From Crocodylus rhombifer (taxonomy: Eukaryota > Chordata > Crocodylia > Crocodylidae), in NCBI GenBank assembly GCA_038503035.1, contig JAVSML010024710.1, forward strand, positions 62,001 through 126,000: DNA of 64,000 nt. The letters run 5' to 3'. The notes under the pieces are model-generated. The model was not told where the DNA came from. It searched no databases and worked only from the letters and a program-made list of their open reading frames with translations. Below are positions 37,163 through 48,464 of this stretch, one piece after another. The position numbers were made by a program, and so were the translations under genes. Each line of letters starts with the position of its first letter. Position 1 is the stretch's first letter.

Positions 37163-37744
37163 TCAACAAAGTTTTGGCTGAGTTTTCTCATATTCTGAAG
37201 ATAAAAGACAATTAAGTGTTTGGGAACTGGGATCTTCAATGCAGGGGTATAGTGAAGCGCTCGGGGAGGGGGATACACAGACTTTGCGCAGGAGGGCATT
37301 ACAGCACGCAAATAAGAGGAGGGTAATTAAATACAACATAACACCGGTGACTAGGAGGTGAAGGATGCCCGTTCCTAGGCCTCCGAGGTTGGGCAACCAG
37401 CTCCAGAGGGAATCAAAAACAGTGGGTTTACGTTCCTGACTTTTTCACTGCTCAAAAGCCTGTTCGGCTGACAAAATGTGTTTGTTAATATCTTGGGAAT
37501 TTTCTGGAATATAAGTACAACATTTGTTCCCAATTAGAGCACCCCCCCCCCCCCGCCCCCGAGATGCTAAAACATAATCTAGAGCCTGACGGTTTTGAAG
37601 AGATAATAAATGAAGTTGATAAATCTTGGAGTTAAGGCTCTTTTCAATAGCTAAAGTGCCATTGGCAAATTTTGTAAGGAACGCGGAAAGTTGACGATAC
37701 AGCTTGGCTAACTGGCCCACTCCATACGACGGGAGAAAGATCAT
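37163..37744 (-). pseudogene. env: ERV env, transmembrane-subunit remnant
   Basis: Only the latter part of the TM subunit remains. A heptad-like ectodomain runs into LQNRQALDYVLASRG, followed by a CC-containing segment (NKCCTYIPE). In another frame comes a hydrophobic membrane span (VTGVMLYLITLLLFACC) and a short tail. The surface subunit, cleavage site and fusion peptide are absent. A 13-base C-run at 37542-37554 falls at the expected CX6CC motif and the first cysteine is not seen there. The remnant's ATG overlaps the end of the integrase frame, marking a deletion junction. Confidence 0.85.
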
Positions 37745-38215
37745 GCCAAATTTGTCTCATGATGAATCCAGTTCTTGTGTCCGTCGACCTTTGCCTCTGT
37801 GTGGGAAACTAGTAGGACAGTGTGAGGTCCTTTCCACTTCTCTTGGAGGGGCTTATCCTTCCAGGTCTGAATGAGCACAGAATCCCCCGGCTGTAACAAG
37901 TGGACTGGAGCATCCAGCGGAAGAGGCTGCAAGTCTTTAGTGTACCTATGGAGAGAAGAAAGAACAGTAGACAGAGAGCACATATACCGTGACAAAATAT
38001 TACATCTTATTTCCCACTCCCCTGCTAGAACCCCTTTCATAGGCCATGCCCTTCCAAACATAATTTCAAAGGGGCTAAGCTCTAATCTTCCCTTAGGGAG
38101 GGCACGGATGCGAAACAGAGCAAGGGGCAAAGCATCGGGCCATCGCAGAGAGTCCTCCTGGCAGATTTTTGATAGATGACGCTTGAGGGTCTGATTTGTA
38201 CGAGTACTGGGGATC
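37745..38215 (-). pseudogene. pol: ERV integrase, C-terminal part only
   Basis: The frame resumes at TRTNQTLKRHLSKICQE, the stretch just after the third catalytic residue in integrases. It continues through PLALFRIRA and FEIMFGRAWP to a GPY/F-type KWKGPHTVLLVS segment. The HHCC zinc domain and the core carrying the first two catalytic aspartates are missing. Protein-free insertion or replication is not possible from this copy. Confidence 0.88.
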
Positions 38216-39123
38216 GGGGAGCTCCCCCACTGATGGAATAAGGGCATGCATATGGGTGTCAGCAGGTCTCGGCGTCTTCAGGGTGGCAGCATTTTTAGCT
38301 TCTCTGTCCACCTGGGCGTTACCCCTGGCTACGTCTTGATCTTCTTTCTGATGCGCCTTACAGTGCATTACTGCCACTGCCAAGGGAAGTTGAACAGCTT
38401 CCAGGAGTCAGAGAATTTGGAGTCCATACTTCGCTGGGGAGCCTTGGGCTGTCAGCAGTCCCTTTTGTTTCTATAGGCCAGCATGGGCATGCAGTACTTC
38501 AAAAGCATACTTAGAGTCGGTATAGATGTTGACCCGTTTCCCTTTTGACAGTTCTAGCGCCCGGGTCAGGGCCACCAGTTCAGCAAGTTGAGCAGATGTT
38601 CCAGCGGGCAAACCCTTGGCTTCAACAACATCATAGAGGGTCACAACAGCATAACCTGCCCTCCTTTGCCCTTTTACAACAATGCTACTGCCGTCAGTGT
38701 ATCACTCACAATCAGCATTCAGAAGTGGCTGATCCTGTAGGTCTGGACAGCTGGAGTACTGTGCATCTATGATGTCTAAACAATCATGCTCTTGTTCTTC
38801 CGTTTCAGGTAAGAGAGTAGCCGGGTTGAGGGTGGGGCAGGTTTGCAGAGTCACTTCAGGGTTCTCCAATGGCTTAGCTTGGTACCGAGCCACCCGAGCC
38901 TGGGTGAGCCAGAGACCCCCCTTCGCATCTAGCAGAGCCTGGACCATATGAGGGGTATACACCTGCACAACTCTCCCAGCGTTAACTTTTCAGCTTCCTT
39001 AAGTACTAGGGCAGTTGCTGCAACTGCTCGTAAACACGCTGGCCATCCCTTGGCAACTGGATCAAGCTGTTTGGAGAAATAAGCAATGGGACGTTTCCTC
39101 GCCCCCAACAATTGAGTAAGCAC
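38215..39123 (-). pseudogene. pol: ERV RT connection and RNase H, with stops
   Basis: A connection-domain segment ([20 protein letters not shown]) is followed by RNase H landmarks: YTDGSS near 38690-38705, a later YTDSKYAF, and AHQKEDQDVARGN with the terminal metal-binding region. In-frame stops precede YTDGSS and follow the HAHAGL segment. The segment ends in an abrupt join to integrase C-terminal sequence at about 38210-38240. Confidence 0.85.
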
Positions 39124-39429
39124 TTACAGAGCCATCCCTTTTCATTCATGCACATACAGTTGGAAAGGTTTAGAAAGGTCCGGTAAACCCAGGGCAGGGG
39201 CTTCCATTAGTTTCTTTTTTAGTATTTTAAATGCCTTGTCGGCTTCTGAAGTCCAATAAAAGGGGTCATGGTCTGCCCCTTTTACACAGTCATATAGTAG
39301 TTTTGCCTATAGTCTAAATTCAGGGATCCATATTCTGCAAAAACTTGCCATGCCGAGAAACGCCCTGAGCCGCTTACGGTTGCTTGGGGTGGGAACCTGG
39401 CATATAGCTTCCTTTCGCTTACTTGAAAG

Positions 39430-40190
39430 CTAGCGCTCCCCCTGTCTTATGTGATATCCCAGGTATCGTACTTCGGGGAGAGCAATTTGAGCTTTATTTC
39501 GAGCCCAATATGTTTGAAGTCCAATAAAGCTCAGGAGGCTTACAGTGGCGTTAAGGCAAGAGTTTAAATCTACAGCAGCAATTAATAAATCATCCACATA
39601 TTGTAACAAGAGAACTTCACGCTCATTATTCCACTCCAAGTCTTTAGCTAAGGACTGGCCAAAAAGGGTAGGAGAGTTCTTAAATCCCTGGGCTAATACT
39701 GTCCAACAAAGTTGTTTCTTAACCCTTTTCTGTCCTCCCATTCAAAAGTGAATATCTCCTGAGAGGGGGTGTCAACTGGAATCGTAAAGAAAGCATCTTT
39801 CAAATCAAGAACTGAGAAATGAGTATACTGCCCCCCTATGGAGACCAGCAAGGTATACGGGTTTGGGACAAGGGGATGAATAGTTTTAACCCGTTCATTA
39901 ACCGTTCTTAGGTCCTGCACCAGTCGATATGTGCCATCAGGCTTTAGTACAGGCAAGATAGGAGTGTTCCAGGCTGACTGACACTCTCGCAGTATGCCAT
40001 ACTTTAGGAAACGGTCTATAGTCTCCTGCAGTCCCTCTTCCTTTTTGACTGGGTACTGCTTGATTCGTACTGGACCTTTTCCCGGCAGTAGTTGGATATT
40101 AATGGGGGTTTGATGTGTAGCCTTTCCGGGGACCCCCCTTGCCCACACCAAAGGGTATACCTGGTCTTCCCACTGGTTCCACTCCGGGGG
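39430..40190 (-). pseudogene. pol: ERV reverse transcriptase, frameshifted
   Basis: The N-terminal half includes IKQYPVKKEEGLQETIDRFL, a template-grip region, and VLDLKDAFFTIPV with the first catalytic aspartate. A frame change at about 39700-39740 separates it from the second half, which has ALAQGF-like text, SPTLFGQ and the catalytic YVDD box at 39589-39600. Order and spacing are those of orthoretroviral RT. Individual motifs are intact, but the frameshift breaks the enzyme. Confidence 0.9.
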
Positions 40191-40543
40191 GGCATTCATA
40201 GCCGAGGGTTCAATCGTGAGGGTCATTATCCATGCATTTTCAGGGGGCAATGTGAGGGTTATTTCATCCTGGGTAAAATGCAGTGATGCACTTAATCGAC
40301 AAAGCAGGTCTCGTCCTAGCAGGGGTATTGGGCAATCTGGAAGGTAGACCAATTTGTGAGAAAGAGCCCGGTCTCCCAGAGCACATTCTGCAGGAGCATA
40401 CACTGGGCACTGAGTCTTTTTTTTCCCGTGGCACTTACCACGGTGAGAGAGTCTGCTACGGGAAGTTGAAGAGGTTGATTTACAGCAGCCCGTGCTGCCG
40501 CGGAGTCTACCAAAAAATCAATTTCTGAATTTCCCACCCGCAT
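40190..40543 (-). pseudogene. pro: ERV protease remnant
   Basis: An aspartic protease should show a D-T/S-G active site. Here the first frame reads FLVDSAAA, so the aspartate and serine remain but the glycine is replaced. The C-terminal landmark LLGRDLL sits in another frame (open from 40403), so a frameshift separates the halves near 40400. RT follows directly, as in pro-pol polyproteins. Both the shift and the active-site change argue that it is inactive. Confidence 0.8.
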
Positions 40544-40599
40544 TTTTACTCGGGGTTCTGGGGGTGAGGTGGTCCGTTTCCCCTGATACCCCTACTCCT

Positions 40600-41772
40600 G
40601 TCCTTCAGCTGCCATTACAGGAGTACAGTCTCTCCCTATCTCTGGGCATTCATTCTTCCAGTGTCCCTCTTGCCGGCATAAGGCACACTGGTTCTGTCCC
40701 AGGCGTCTTTCTTGTGGGCCAGGGCACCCGCGCCCACAACCCCTTATACTCCTGCCTCTCCCACCTTCTTGTGGCCTTTCTCTGACTCCAGCCTGTACTG
40801 CTGCTACTAGCATTCTAACTGGTCTCTTTTCTTCTTTCTGAGGGTATACACCCTGTTTGCAGTCTCCAGGATTTGTGCTACAGACATACCCATTAAGTCT
40901 TCCTTTTTTTGTAAGAGGTAAGACGGGTATGATCCATAGGGTTGTTAGGGTCCCATCTAGGGTCTGCTAGGAGAACCACATCTGCCGGACCAGGAACATT
41001 GACGGCATCCCTTTCATGCCTCCGCTGTGCTTCCTCCCTTGCTTTGGAAATAACTTGATTTCACTCTACTTCAGATAATAAGGTTCGCATAAGGATATTA
41101 CAATCGTCCCAATCAGGCTTGTGACTAGCTAAACATCCCTCAAAGACAGAGATAAACTTACTCGGGTTAGTTGAAAATTATCCAGCCTGTGCCTTAAAAG
41201 CCGCCAGGTCCACCGGATTAAATGGTACATGGGTGTATACTTGCATGGTCTGGGCTGCACGCCCATCTGCTCCAGGCTGGGCTATTACAGTTTTAGTAAG
41301 TAAAGGGTAAAATCCCACTGAGGGAGGAATCTCTGGAACCGGGGGCATCTGATCTTTATATGGTGGAGGTGTTAAAGCCGAAGGGGACACCGACTCTAGC
41401 ATTACAGTGGTTGGGGGGGGAATGCTGAGACTCAACACTGACAACTACTGATCCTGTCGGAGTCAAATTACACTTCTGCAAAATATTTGTCTTATTTTGT
41501 AAAGCCATAAACAATTGCGCATACAAATGTTCATTCCACTTACCCGTCCGCTGACAAAACAGGAGTAATTGGAGGATTGTATTATAGTTAATTGACCCTT
41601 CCGGAGGCCACCTTTCCTGATCCTCCAGTTGATAGTGAGGCCATTCCACTGTACAGAACCTTTTAAGATTATTTTTAGTCATTAGATCTGACTTAAACAT
41701 TTTCCAATTAGTTAGAATGCATTCTAAGGGTGTACACCGTGCCCTGCCAACCGTACTCTGTCCCTGCCCCAT
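40600..41772 (-). pseudogene. gag: ERV gag (matrix, capsid, nucleocapsid), frameshifted
   Basis: Gag builds the retroviral particle. The likely start at 41772-41770 gives MGQGQ, a myristoylation-type N-terminus. The matrix has the FC..EWP and WPP.GS pattern of gammaretrovirus-like Gag. A proline-rich segment and then capsid-like text around PFNPVDLAAFKAQAG (about 41180-41230) follow in a shifted frame. The nucleocapsid has one zinc knuckle, CALCRQEGHWKNEC (40646-40687), of C-x2-C-x4-H-x4-C form, within an RG-rich context. In-frame stops (for example just after FKAQAG) and frame changes mean no full Gag can be made. Confidence 0.85.
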
Positions 41773-41776
41773 ACTC

Positions 41777-41833
41777 CAGGGAGACACTGGGCGTCCCCAG
41801 GTCCTACAGGGAGACACTGGGCGTCCCCAGGTC
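41777..41833 (-). repeat. 27-bp tandem duplication in the gag leader
   Basis: The unit at 41777-41803 (starts CAGGGAGACACTGGGCG) is repeated exactly at 41807-41833, a period of 30 bp. It lies just 5' of the gag ATG on the minus strand and keeps an upstream frame open. Confidence 0.92.
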
Positions 41834-42076
41834 TTAACGGGCAATGCTCAGACTGCTGAGCTTATCCTACCTTGTCCGAGGGACCGGTTCCACACCGTTG
41901 CCCACGATCGCTTCTCCACTATTTGAGCGCGTTGCACCGTTGTGCCCTCCGGGGTCGATCAAACCACGTCTCTGCCGAGGCTCCCGATGAAACCACCGGT
42001 GCGCGCTGGGCGTCGGTTGTTGCCGCAAGTCATCGACCCCAGGAGGGATCCGGGCAAGGCGAAATGTTAGCCTCGA

Positions 42077-42094
42077 GCCCCACGTTGGGCGCCA
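42077..42094 (-). other. Primer-binding site, tRNA-Lys(1,2) type
   Basis: On the minus strand this reads TGGCGCCCAACGTGGGGC, five bases after the LTR end. It is the 18-base sequence used by tRNA-Lys1,2-primed retroviruses such as Mason-Pfizer monkey virus. Confidence 0.92.
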
Positions 42095-42099
42095 AAAAC

Positions 42100-42571
42100 T
42101 GTTGCCGGCACAAGGTGCCTGAGGGAGGCAACAATTGGGTTCGTTGCCCGGTGTGCGTCGCGCCAATAAACACACTGGGGGGAGAAATAGACAGAGTTTA
42201 TTTGAGCTCAAGTAAAAGGCGCAGGGAGACTATTGTCTCAAATCCTGTGCCCCCTAGCCCTGCAACAGTGTATATTTATACCCTGGTCACTTCCAGCAGT
42301 ATTTTTCCACTAGCTGTCTCCCACCCTCATCCCCCTTTCCCTCCTCCCTTCTCTCTCTGAGCGGTGTCCTTGCATTCCACAGATAACAGTTTTTAGGGAG
42401 TTTCAGCTTGCTTGCTACCCATCCTGTTTTCCAGTGTTACAGGAGGTTACAAAAAGTTAAGGGGGGGGGGGGGGGCCTGGCTCGCCTGGGCCTAGAGCAG
42501 AGGGGCTTCATCGACACTCATGGTCTTCCATCCCTCTGAGTTACCTAGGGTTATGCCCAGTGACACCAACA
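42100..42571 (-). repeat. 5' LTR of the provirus
   Basis: The 472-bp LTR lies on the 5' side for minus-strand transcription. On that strand it carries TATAAATA (42273-42280) and then AATAAA (42197-42202), fitting U3-R-U5 order. It is nearly identical to 36679-37142. It contains a longer G-run (about 42463-42477) than its partner. Confidence 0.95.
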
Positions 42572-42575
42572 CTCT
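42572..42575. repeat. Provirus target duplication CTCT (right)
   Basis: Matches 36675-36678. Confidence 0.75.
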
Positions 42576-43080
42576 GACTGGGGACAGAGCACTGCCTTAC
42601 TGCAGGGGCTGTGGGGACCAGTCCCAAGGGCCTCAGGCTGGGGGCTGGGGTCACCAGTAACCTGCTAAAGGAGCTGGAGCAGAACACAGGGATGAACACA
42701 GATGGGGAGGCCCCTCCAAAGCCACTCTGGCCAAAAGCTCTTGTATGAGACTCAAAAAGCAAGAGTCGGCCTTTCTTCCTTTTCTTTCTTCACAGCGTAA
42801 TAGTTTCCCAGCACTGGCTGCAGTTAAGGGCTGGTGGAGGGTTTTGCATGTAAAACCCTGCCCTGCTGTCACGTATGCCAGTCATTCCTCCTTCTCAGAC
42901 CTGGTGACAGGCCTGTCTCTCCCATAACAGGGTCGTAAAATTAAACTAGCGGGTGGGAGCTTTAAAATTAACCAAAGAAAGTTTTGTCTGTCTCTCCAAA
43001 CTGCTGCCCTATGCATCGTCAGCAGAAGGCGAGGGTTAATGGAGTTTGGCCCCTCCAAACTAATTTTGTGGCAGCCGCAA
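42576..43080. other. Provirus flank, no gene seen
   Basis: Unique-looking sequence with short unrelated open frames. I see no splice-flanked exon or repeat that I can name. Confidence 0.6.
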
Positions 43081-44060
43081 CAGCAGTGTTGGGATGAAAC
43101 TCAAGCTCTACTTCTCTGCGGACAAGAAGAACTATGTTATTAACCACCAGCACTCATCTGATAATCAGTCAGAAGCTTTATTGACTACAAAAATATCCAT
43201 TAAACACAGTTATATCCATATTGCTCAACAAGCAGCAGCACCACAGTGCTGCCATCCCACAGTGCCTGGCGCTGCCTGGCAGGCAGCCAGGCCAGCGTCC
43301 CAAGCATTCTTAGGGCCACATGGCTTCACTGGTTCCGTGCCACCGCCACACCCTGCTGCTGCAGCGCCACACCCAGCACCCCTGCCACATGCTCCTCCAC
43401 CGCCACATACAACACCAGTATGTGGCAGTGCCGCAATAGCCCTGCGTGAGAGAGGGGTGGGAATCAGGTAGGCGTGCCCCACACTGCCCTGCACTGTCCC
43501 CCTACACCCTACTTTACACTGACCCCCACCCCTACCCCCCCAAAGCAGCACAGTAAAGCATCTTTTAAGCTTTACCCAACCCCCAATTGATATTTTCTCC
43601 CATCACCTATGGCTCGATGTTGCTGCTGCCTGCCCCCCTGTCCCTTGCTCTCCTTTGCTGCCTGCCCCTTCCCTCCCCCCCCACCAGCCACAGATAAGTG
43701 GCAGGGGGGAAAGTCAATGCGGGAGAGGTCAGGCTGTTTCTCCCTCACTCCCCACAAGCTGTATGCTGTTGGTCTTCCCCCACACACTCCACCCTGCACT
43801 GCATGGTCTTCCCCACTGTGTAATTTCCCTTCTGCATCCTCCACCACATGCCTTCTCCCTGCACAAGTCATCCCAGCCTGGAGCAGGCAGCTGCTGTGGT
43901 TCCCACTTCTGCACCAGAGCCAGGGCCACACCAGCCCCCTGCCCCAGGATGGTACTTGAACCTATGACAAAGCTTTTTCCCCCATGTTGATGGGGGGAGG
44001 GACACCACATCTTGAAAACCTCACTTTGGTTTCGACTAAATATAATAATCAGTATCATCA
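43080..44060. repeat. GC-rich unclassified block
   Basis: Sharp composition change with C- and CCA-rich text, overlapping open frames on both strands and a CAGCAGCAC-rich stretch. It resembles the GC-rich cores of the hAT-like elements elsewhere, but I could not find paired ends. Confidence 0.4.
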
Positions 44061-46337
44061 ATAAAAGTTACGTTGTCTACAGCCCTAATCCTGCAGACTT
44101 TTATATATCTTAACTTTACATCCACTGAAAAAACAGGAATTGACACATATATTAAAGTAAGCATGTGCTCATATGCAGAGTCAGTATCTAAAAAGTTGTC
44201 ACTACTAACACCCCAGCCTCCGTATGTCGTAAGTCATCAAAATTTATCTATTACTGTTTTGCTGAGGTAGCAGACAGATATGCAAAAAAGGCTGCTTCTG
44301 ACAGGTGTGTTTGGCTAATCAAAGTAAAAGTTTCTGGCTCATTTTATGTAGATCTGGAAGATTAGAGTTTAATCATTTTAAAATAACCCATAAGGCAAAG
44401 AAATTGGATTTCTGTAGTAATCTTACAAATCCAGTGTACTGCAGGTATGATCTATGTTTGTATCTGAGTAGTCATATACTAGCTTAGCATTCTTGTGTTT
44501 TTATCTGAGAGACTATTCTATTTATTCCCTTTCCACTCAAAAAAAATAACATCTATGGTATCACTGATGAAATCCTTTGACAGCTAAGAGTTAATATTTA
44601 TAGAGTTACTGTGCAGGTGATACCAATGAGAATCTGTTAGGTTTCAACATGCAACATATAAATTATGAATAAGTGAGAACTTAAAGATTTCTTGAGATTT
44701 TGCTTTGATGCATTGGAAGGTCATGGAGAAATACATAAAGAATATTCTATAGTTATTCTTGTTTTGCAGACAACTATTAAAAATGCACATAACACTTTGA
44801 CCTCATCACTCTCAATTAAATCAGCAATTTTTGTGTCACCTGTACATTTTACCAGGGATAATTTCCTATTTTCTTCCAGATCATTCATGAAGGTATTGAA
44901 AAGCGTTAGACCAAGAACAGGTCCCTTCAGAACCCCATTTTTTGTGGTATTTCTTAATCATCCTATGGCATTAAATCAAATGTCCTCTATTAGGGTAAGT
45001 ACATAAGACCAACAGAATAACTTTCAGTAGTCAAACTTTGATTCACACAAAACGGTTCTAGTTTGTCTGCCAAAACCCATTTTCCATAAATTAATAGTGA
45101 TTAGCACAATTAATACCATCAGATTTTAATTCTATTTAATTTTAATGTTATTGTTAATGGCAAAAATTAATTTCAGTTGTATTTTTACTTCTGTTAGCAA
45201 TGTAGAAGTTAGTTTTTAACTACCTTCAAATGGCTAGATATCTATCCTAGGGTTGCCTGGGATTCTTACATTTCACGCTGGGTTTCCAAGGTAGTTAGAA
45301 TAAATATAATTTTGCTTGTAATACCAACAGACTTGATGTGGATGTTTCTGTGATGCTAAAATAATTAGGAGCCCCAAATTCCATTTCTACTGTGTCAGTT
45401 TTATAGAACTGAGCAACCATGTATTTAACTTTTCTTAAGAATTCTCAGATTGTGAGTTCCTTAAGTGTGAATCATCAGTTAGTAATTCAGTGACATAAGG
45501 TGTGACATTTCTTCATCTTTTTTCCTTTAAGTTTGTCTCCAATAAGAAATGACATTTTAGACCCCTTTATTTCTACTTCCTGAGGGAAAAGTCAGCTGGA
45601 TGGAGTTTCCTGGATGACACATTTCGGTTGCTAATTTAAGGTTGTCATAATAGGTTTCAGTGACAATTTAAAACAATAAGCTGACCAAAAGGGCCTCTTG
45701 CCAAATAATAATTAACCTGACTTCAGTTCTATGGGAATAAGACTGGGAAAAGCATTTAATGGAAAGTCTCTTAAACCCAGAAAGCAGGAAATCACTTTAT
45801 GGGATTATGACATTTTGTTCCTGACTCTTTATCTGGACAGTGGTAAATCAAATAGATTAAACTCAAGAGACATAGTCTTCAGCTCAAGACAACATTGCCT
45901 CTTACATACTTTTCAAGTTTGTTGTCTTGATCCTATATATCCTTTTGATAAGACTTGAATTGTTAGTGAAATCCAATCCATTCCTCCATTGTGCTATCAG
46001 GAGGTACTAGATAACAAGGAAACAATGTTACTACAATTGCCTCAGTTGAGTAGCTTGAAACAGCACAAAAATATTAAACAAAACCTACCCTACTAGAAAG
46101 GCCCACCAAGTGGCCAATGCTGATTGGGAGGATGGAACCAGCAAATTCAACACACCTCTGGGCACCAGAAAGGCCAAAAGGAACAAGACCCAAGTTAAAT
46201 TTTCCCAAGTAAAGGCATATTCTTAGCAGTTTACATTTATTTATGCCTTTCAGCAACTTATAGTATGTTTGGAGGGTTGTAGTTACGATGGTCCAGGAAA
46301 TACGCTAGAAAACTTGCCTGCATCTCTCCCAAGCATA
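44061..46337. other. AT-rich intergenic stretch with one LINE relic
   Basis: No gene is supported. A decayed CR1 fragment at 44750-45000 is listed separately; the rest shows nothing I can name. Confidence 0.6.
44750..45000 (-). mobile_element. Ancient CR1-type RT fragment
   Basis: The reverse complement reads like a decayed copy of the CR1 stretch around GPALFNIFI and FADDTK. On the plus strand, CATTCATGAAGGTATTGAAA and ACCAAGAACAGGTCCCTTC align by eye with the equivalent region of the younger minus-strand CR1 at 47240-47300. Confidence 0.65.
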
Positions 46338-47860
46338 CAATTTCATAGTTGGTAGGGTCAGAAGGGACCTGAGCAGGTCATCAAGTCCGACTCCCTGCCA
46401 TGGGCAGGAAGGAAGGCTGGGGTCAAATGACCCCGGCAAGGTGTCTATCTAGCCTCCTTTTGAAGACTCCCAGGGTAGGAGTGAGCACCACTTCTCTTGG
46501 AAGTTGGTTCCAGATCCTAGCCGCCCTGACCATGAAGTAGTGCCTCCTGATATCTAGCCTGAATCTACCCTCTGTCAACTTATGGCTGTTGTTCCTTGTT
46601 ACTCCCAGTCGTGCTTTGGAGAACAGGGATTCTCCCATTGCCTACTGGTCTCCCTTGGCCAGTTTATAGACAGCCACCAGATCCCCCCTCAGCCTTCTCT
46701 TGTGGAGGCTGAACAGTTTCAGGTTTCGTTGCCTTTCCTCGTACAGCCTGCCCTGCTGACCCTTGATCATGTGGGTGGCCCTCCTCTGGACCCTCTCCAT
46801 GTTGTCCACATCCCTCCTGAAGCGTGGCGCCCAGAACTGGATGCAGTACTCCAACTGAAGTCTGACCAGTGACGCATAGAGGGGGAGGATCACCTCCTTG
46901 AACCTGCTTGTGATGCATCTGTAGATGCCTGACAAAGTGCGATTAGCATTCCTGACTACGTTCCCACATTGGCGGCCCACGTTCATCTTGGAGTCAGTAA
47001 TGACTCCAAAATCCTTTTCTGCCTCTGTGCTGATGAGACAGGAGTTCCCCAGCTTGTAGGTATGCTGCTGGTTCTTTCTCCTTGGGTGCAGTACCCTGCA
47101 CTTGTCAGTATTGAATCGCATCTTATTCTCATCCACCCACCTGTCCAGACCCAATTGCAGCCAGTCCCTCCCTTCTAGCATGCCCACTTCTCCTCACATC
47201 TTAGTGTCATCCACAAATTTGAATAAGGTGCTTTTCACCCCCTCGTCCAAGTCGCTGATGAAGATGTTGAACAGTGCAGGGCCGAGGACTGAGCCCTGGG
47301 GGACCCCACTGCCCACATCCCTCCAGGTCAAAAATGACCTGTCCACCAACACTCTCTAGATGCGGCCCTCCAGCCAATTGGTGACACATCTGACTATGTA
47401 GGCATCGACACCACAATCTCCTAATTTTTCCATGAGAATGCGGTGAGAGATAGTGTCAAAAGCCTTCTAAAGTCCAGAAAGACTACGTCTACCACAACAC
47501 CTGCGTCCAAGGATTTTGGGGCCCTCTGTACCTCTCAGGATGGAGTCACCTATGACGAGCACTCAGCAGCTCTTCTTCCAGGTCAACTTGCCTCCTTCAG
47601 TCTGTTCAGTGTGTGAAGCAGCCTTCTCTCCAGAGGTTTTATCCTCTCCTTCCTCCTCCTCCAGTGTTGCCAGGGCCTTATACCTGTTCTCCAGCTGGAC
47701 TGGGGGAACTGGTAGTGCACTGCTACAAGCAGCCCTGGCTCTGGGGGGAAACTTCTGCCATTTTGCTGTGGAAGGCATCTCCCAGAGTGCTTCTCCCTTT
47801 GGTGCCTGGGCCTGCAGGGAAAGGAAATCAGTTGGTCTGATAAAAGATATCACCAAAAAT
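46338..47860 (-). mobile_element. CR1 LINE copy with ORF1-RT junction
   Basis: From 47510 down to 46338 the minus strand is the RT and C-terminal part of CR1 ORF2 plus its 3' end. It includes [27 protein letters not shown], a mutated FVDD box and the C-terminal stop near 46423, with frameshifts (for example at the FRKAF motif) and stops. Immediately upstream, 47515-47860 reads like ORF1. It has a linker with LENRYKALATLEEEEGED, a TGA, and VIGDSILRGTEGPK, which is the GDS block of the CR1 ORF1 esterase. The rest of the esterase, the endonuclease and the first part of RT are absent. Confidence 0.82.
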
Positions 47861-48084
47861 CCCTTGCTGCTTTCAGTACCTTGTAAAAGTACGAAAATCT
47901 CTACTCAAGGCTGAATGTGGAAATTCAAACATTTTATTCTTGCCTAGTATACCTCAGGTAAGTGTCTACTCCTGGTTATTTGATACAGCTTTAGAGCGAG
48001 GCAGTGAGGTAGTTAGTTGGGTTAGTCTGGAGTCAGTCAGAAGGCAAGGTAGTTATGTACCTTTATAGAATAATTCAATAAGAT

Positions 48085-48138
48085 ATTATATATATATATT
48101 TATATATAGATATATATACATATATATGATTTAGTCTA
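48085..48138. repeat. (TA)n-rich microsatellite
   Basis: Interrupted TATATA tract of about 54 bp. Confidence 0.9.
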
Positions 48139-48464
48139 TATAAGGTGCATATATCTACTCTGTTTCCTGACTTGTACAAGTCATCTTCAGGAGATTTATC
48201 AGAAGCAGGCCTTACAAGCTCTAGACCAATGGCTCTTGACCTTTTTTCATTTATGGACACCCTAAAAATTTTTGAATGGTGAGGACCCCGTTTGGAAATT
48301 TTGAGTGGAGGGGTGGGCCCCTTTGAATTCTAAGTGTGGGTATTCACATAGTTTTGATTGATCATAGATATCTTTCACAGACCCCTTAGACCAGGGGTGA
48401 CAAAAATACGGCCCATGGGACACATCCCTCAGTCCTGCCTGGCTCAGGCGTTGTTCCACGGTGG

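Larger units (their letters stand above)
36679..42571 (-). mobile_element. Endogenous retrovirus, class I-like provirus, internally deleted
   Basis: The 5.9-kb provirus is bounded by two LTRs that begin TG and end CA, and is flanked by the 4-bp duplication CTCT (36675-36678 and 42572-42575). Coding order on the minus strand is gag, protease, RT, RNase H, integrase C-terminus and env TM fragment. Gag matrix, capsid-like text, a single CCHC knuckle and a TM-type Env end resemble gammaretrovirus-like (class I) elements. The primer-binding site is lysine-type. Frameshifts, stops and large losses of integrase and surface Env make it defective. I count about ten substitutions plus four indels between the LTRs (around 2%), so it is fairly young. 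Confidence 0.95.

Noticed and set aside
37542..37560. C-run in the env remnant as a possible assembly error
   Set aside because: Homopolymer length cannot be judged from one sequence. The remnant is defective for other reasons, so I do not build on it.
36679..42571. LTR pair considered as a simple segmental duplication
   Set aside because: TG...CA ends, a primer-binding site, a polypurine tract, retroviral genes between them and a 4-bp target duplication prove a provirus.
43609..43990. Open frames on both strands in the 43.6-44.0 kb block
   Set aside because: C-rich low-complexity text with mirrored frames and no motif.
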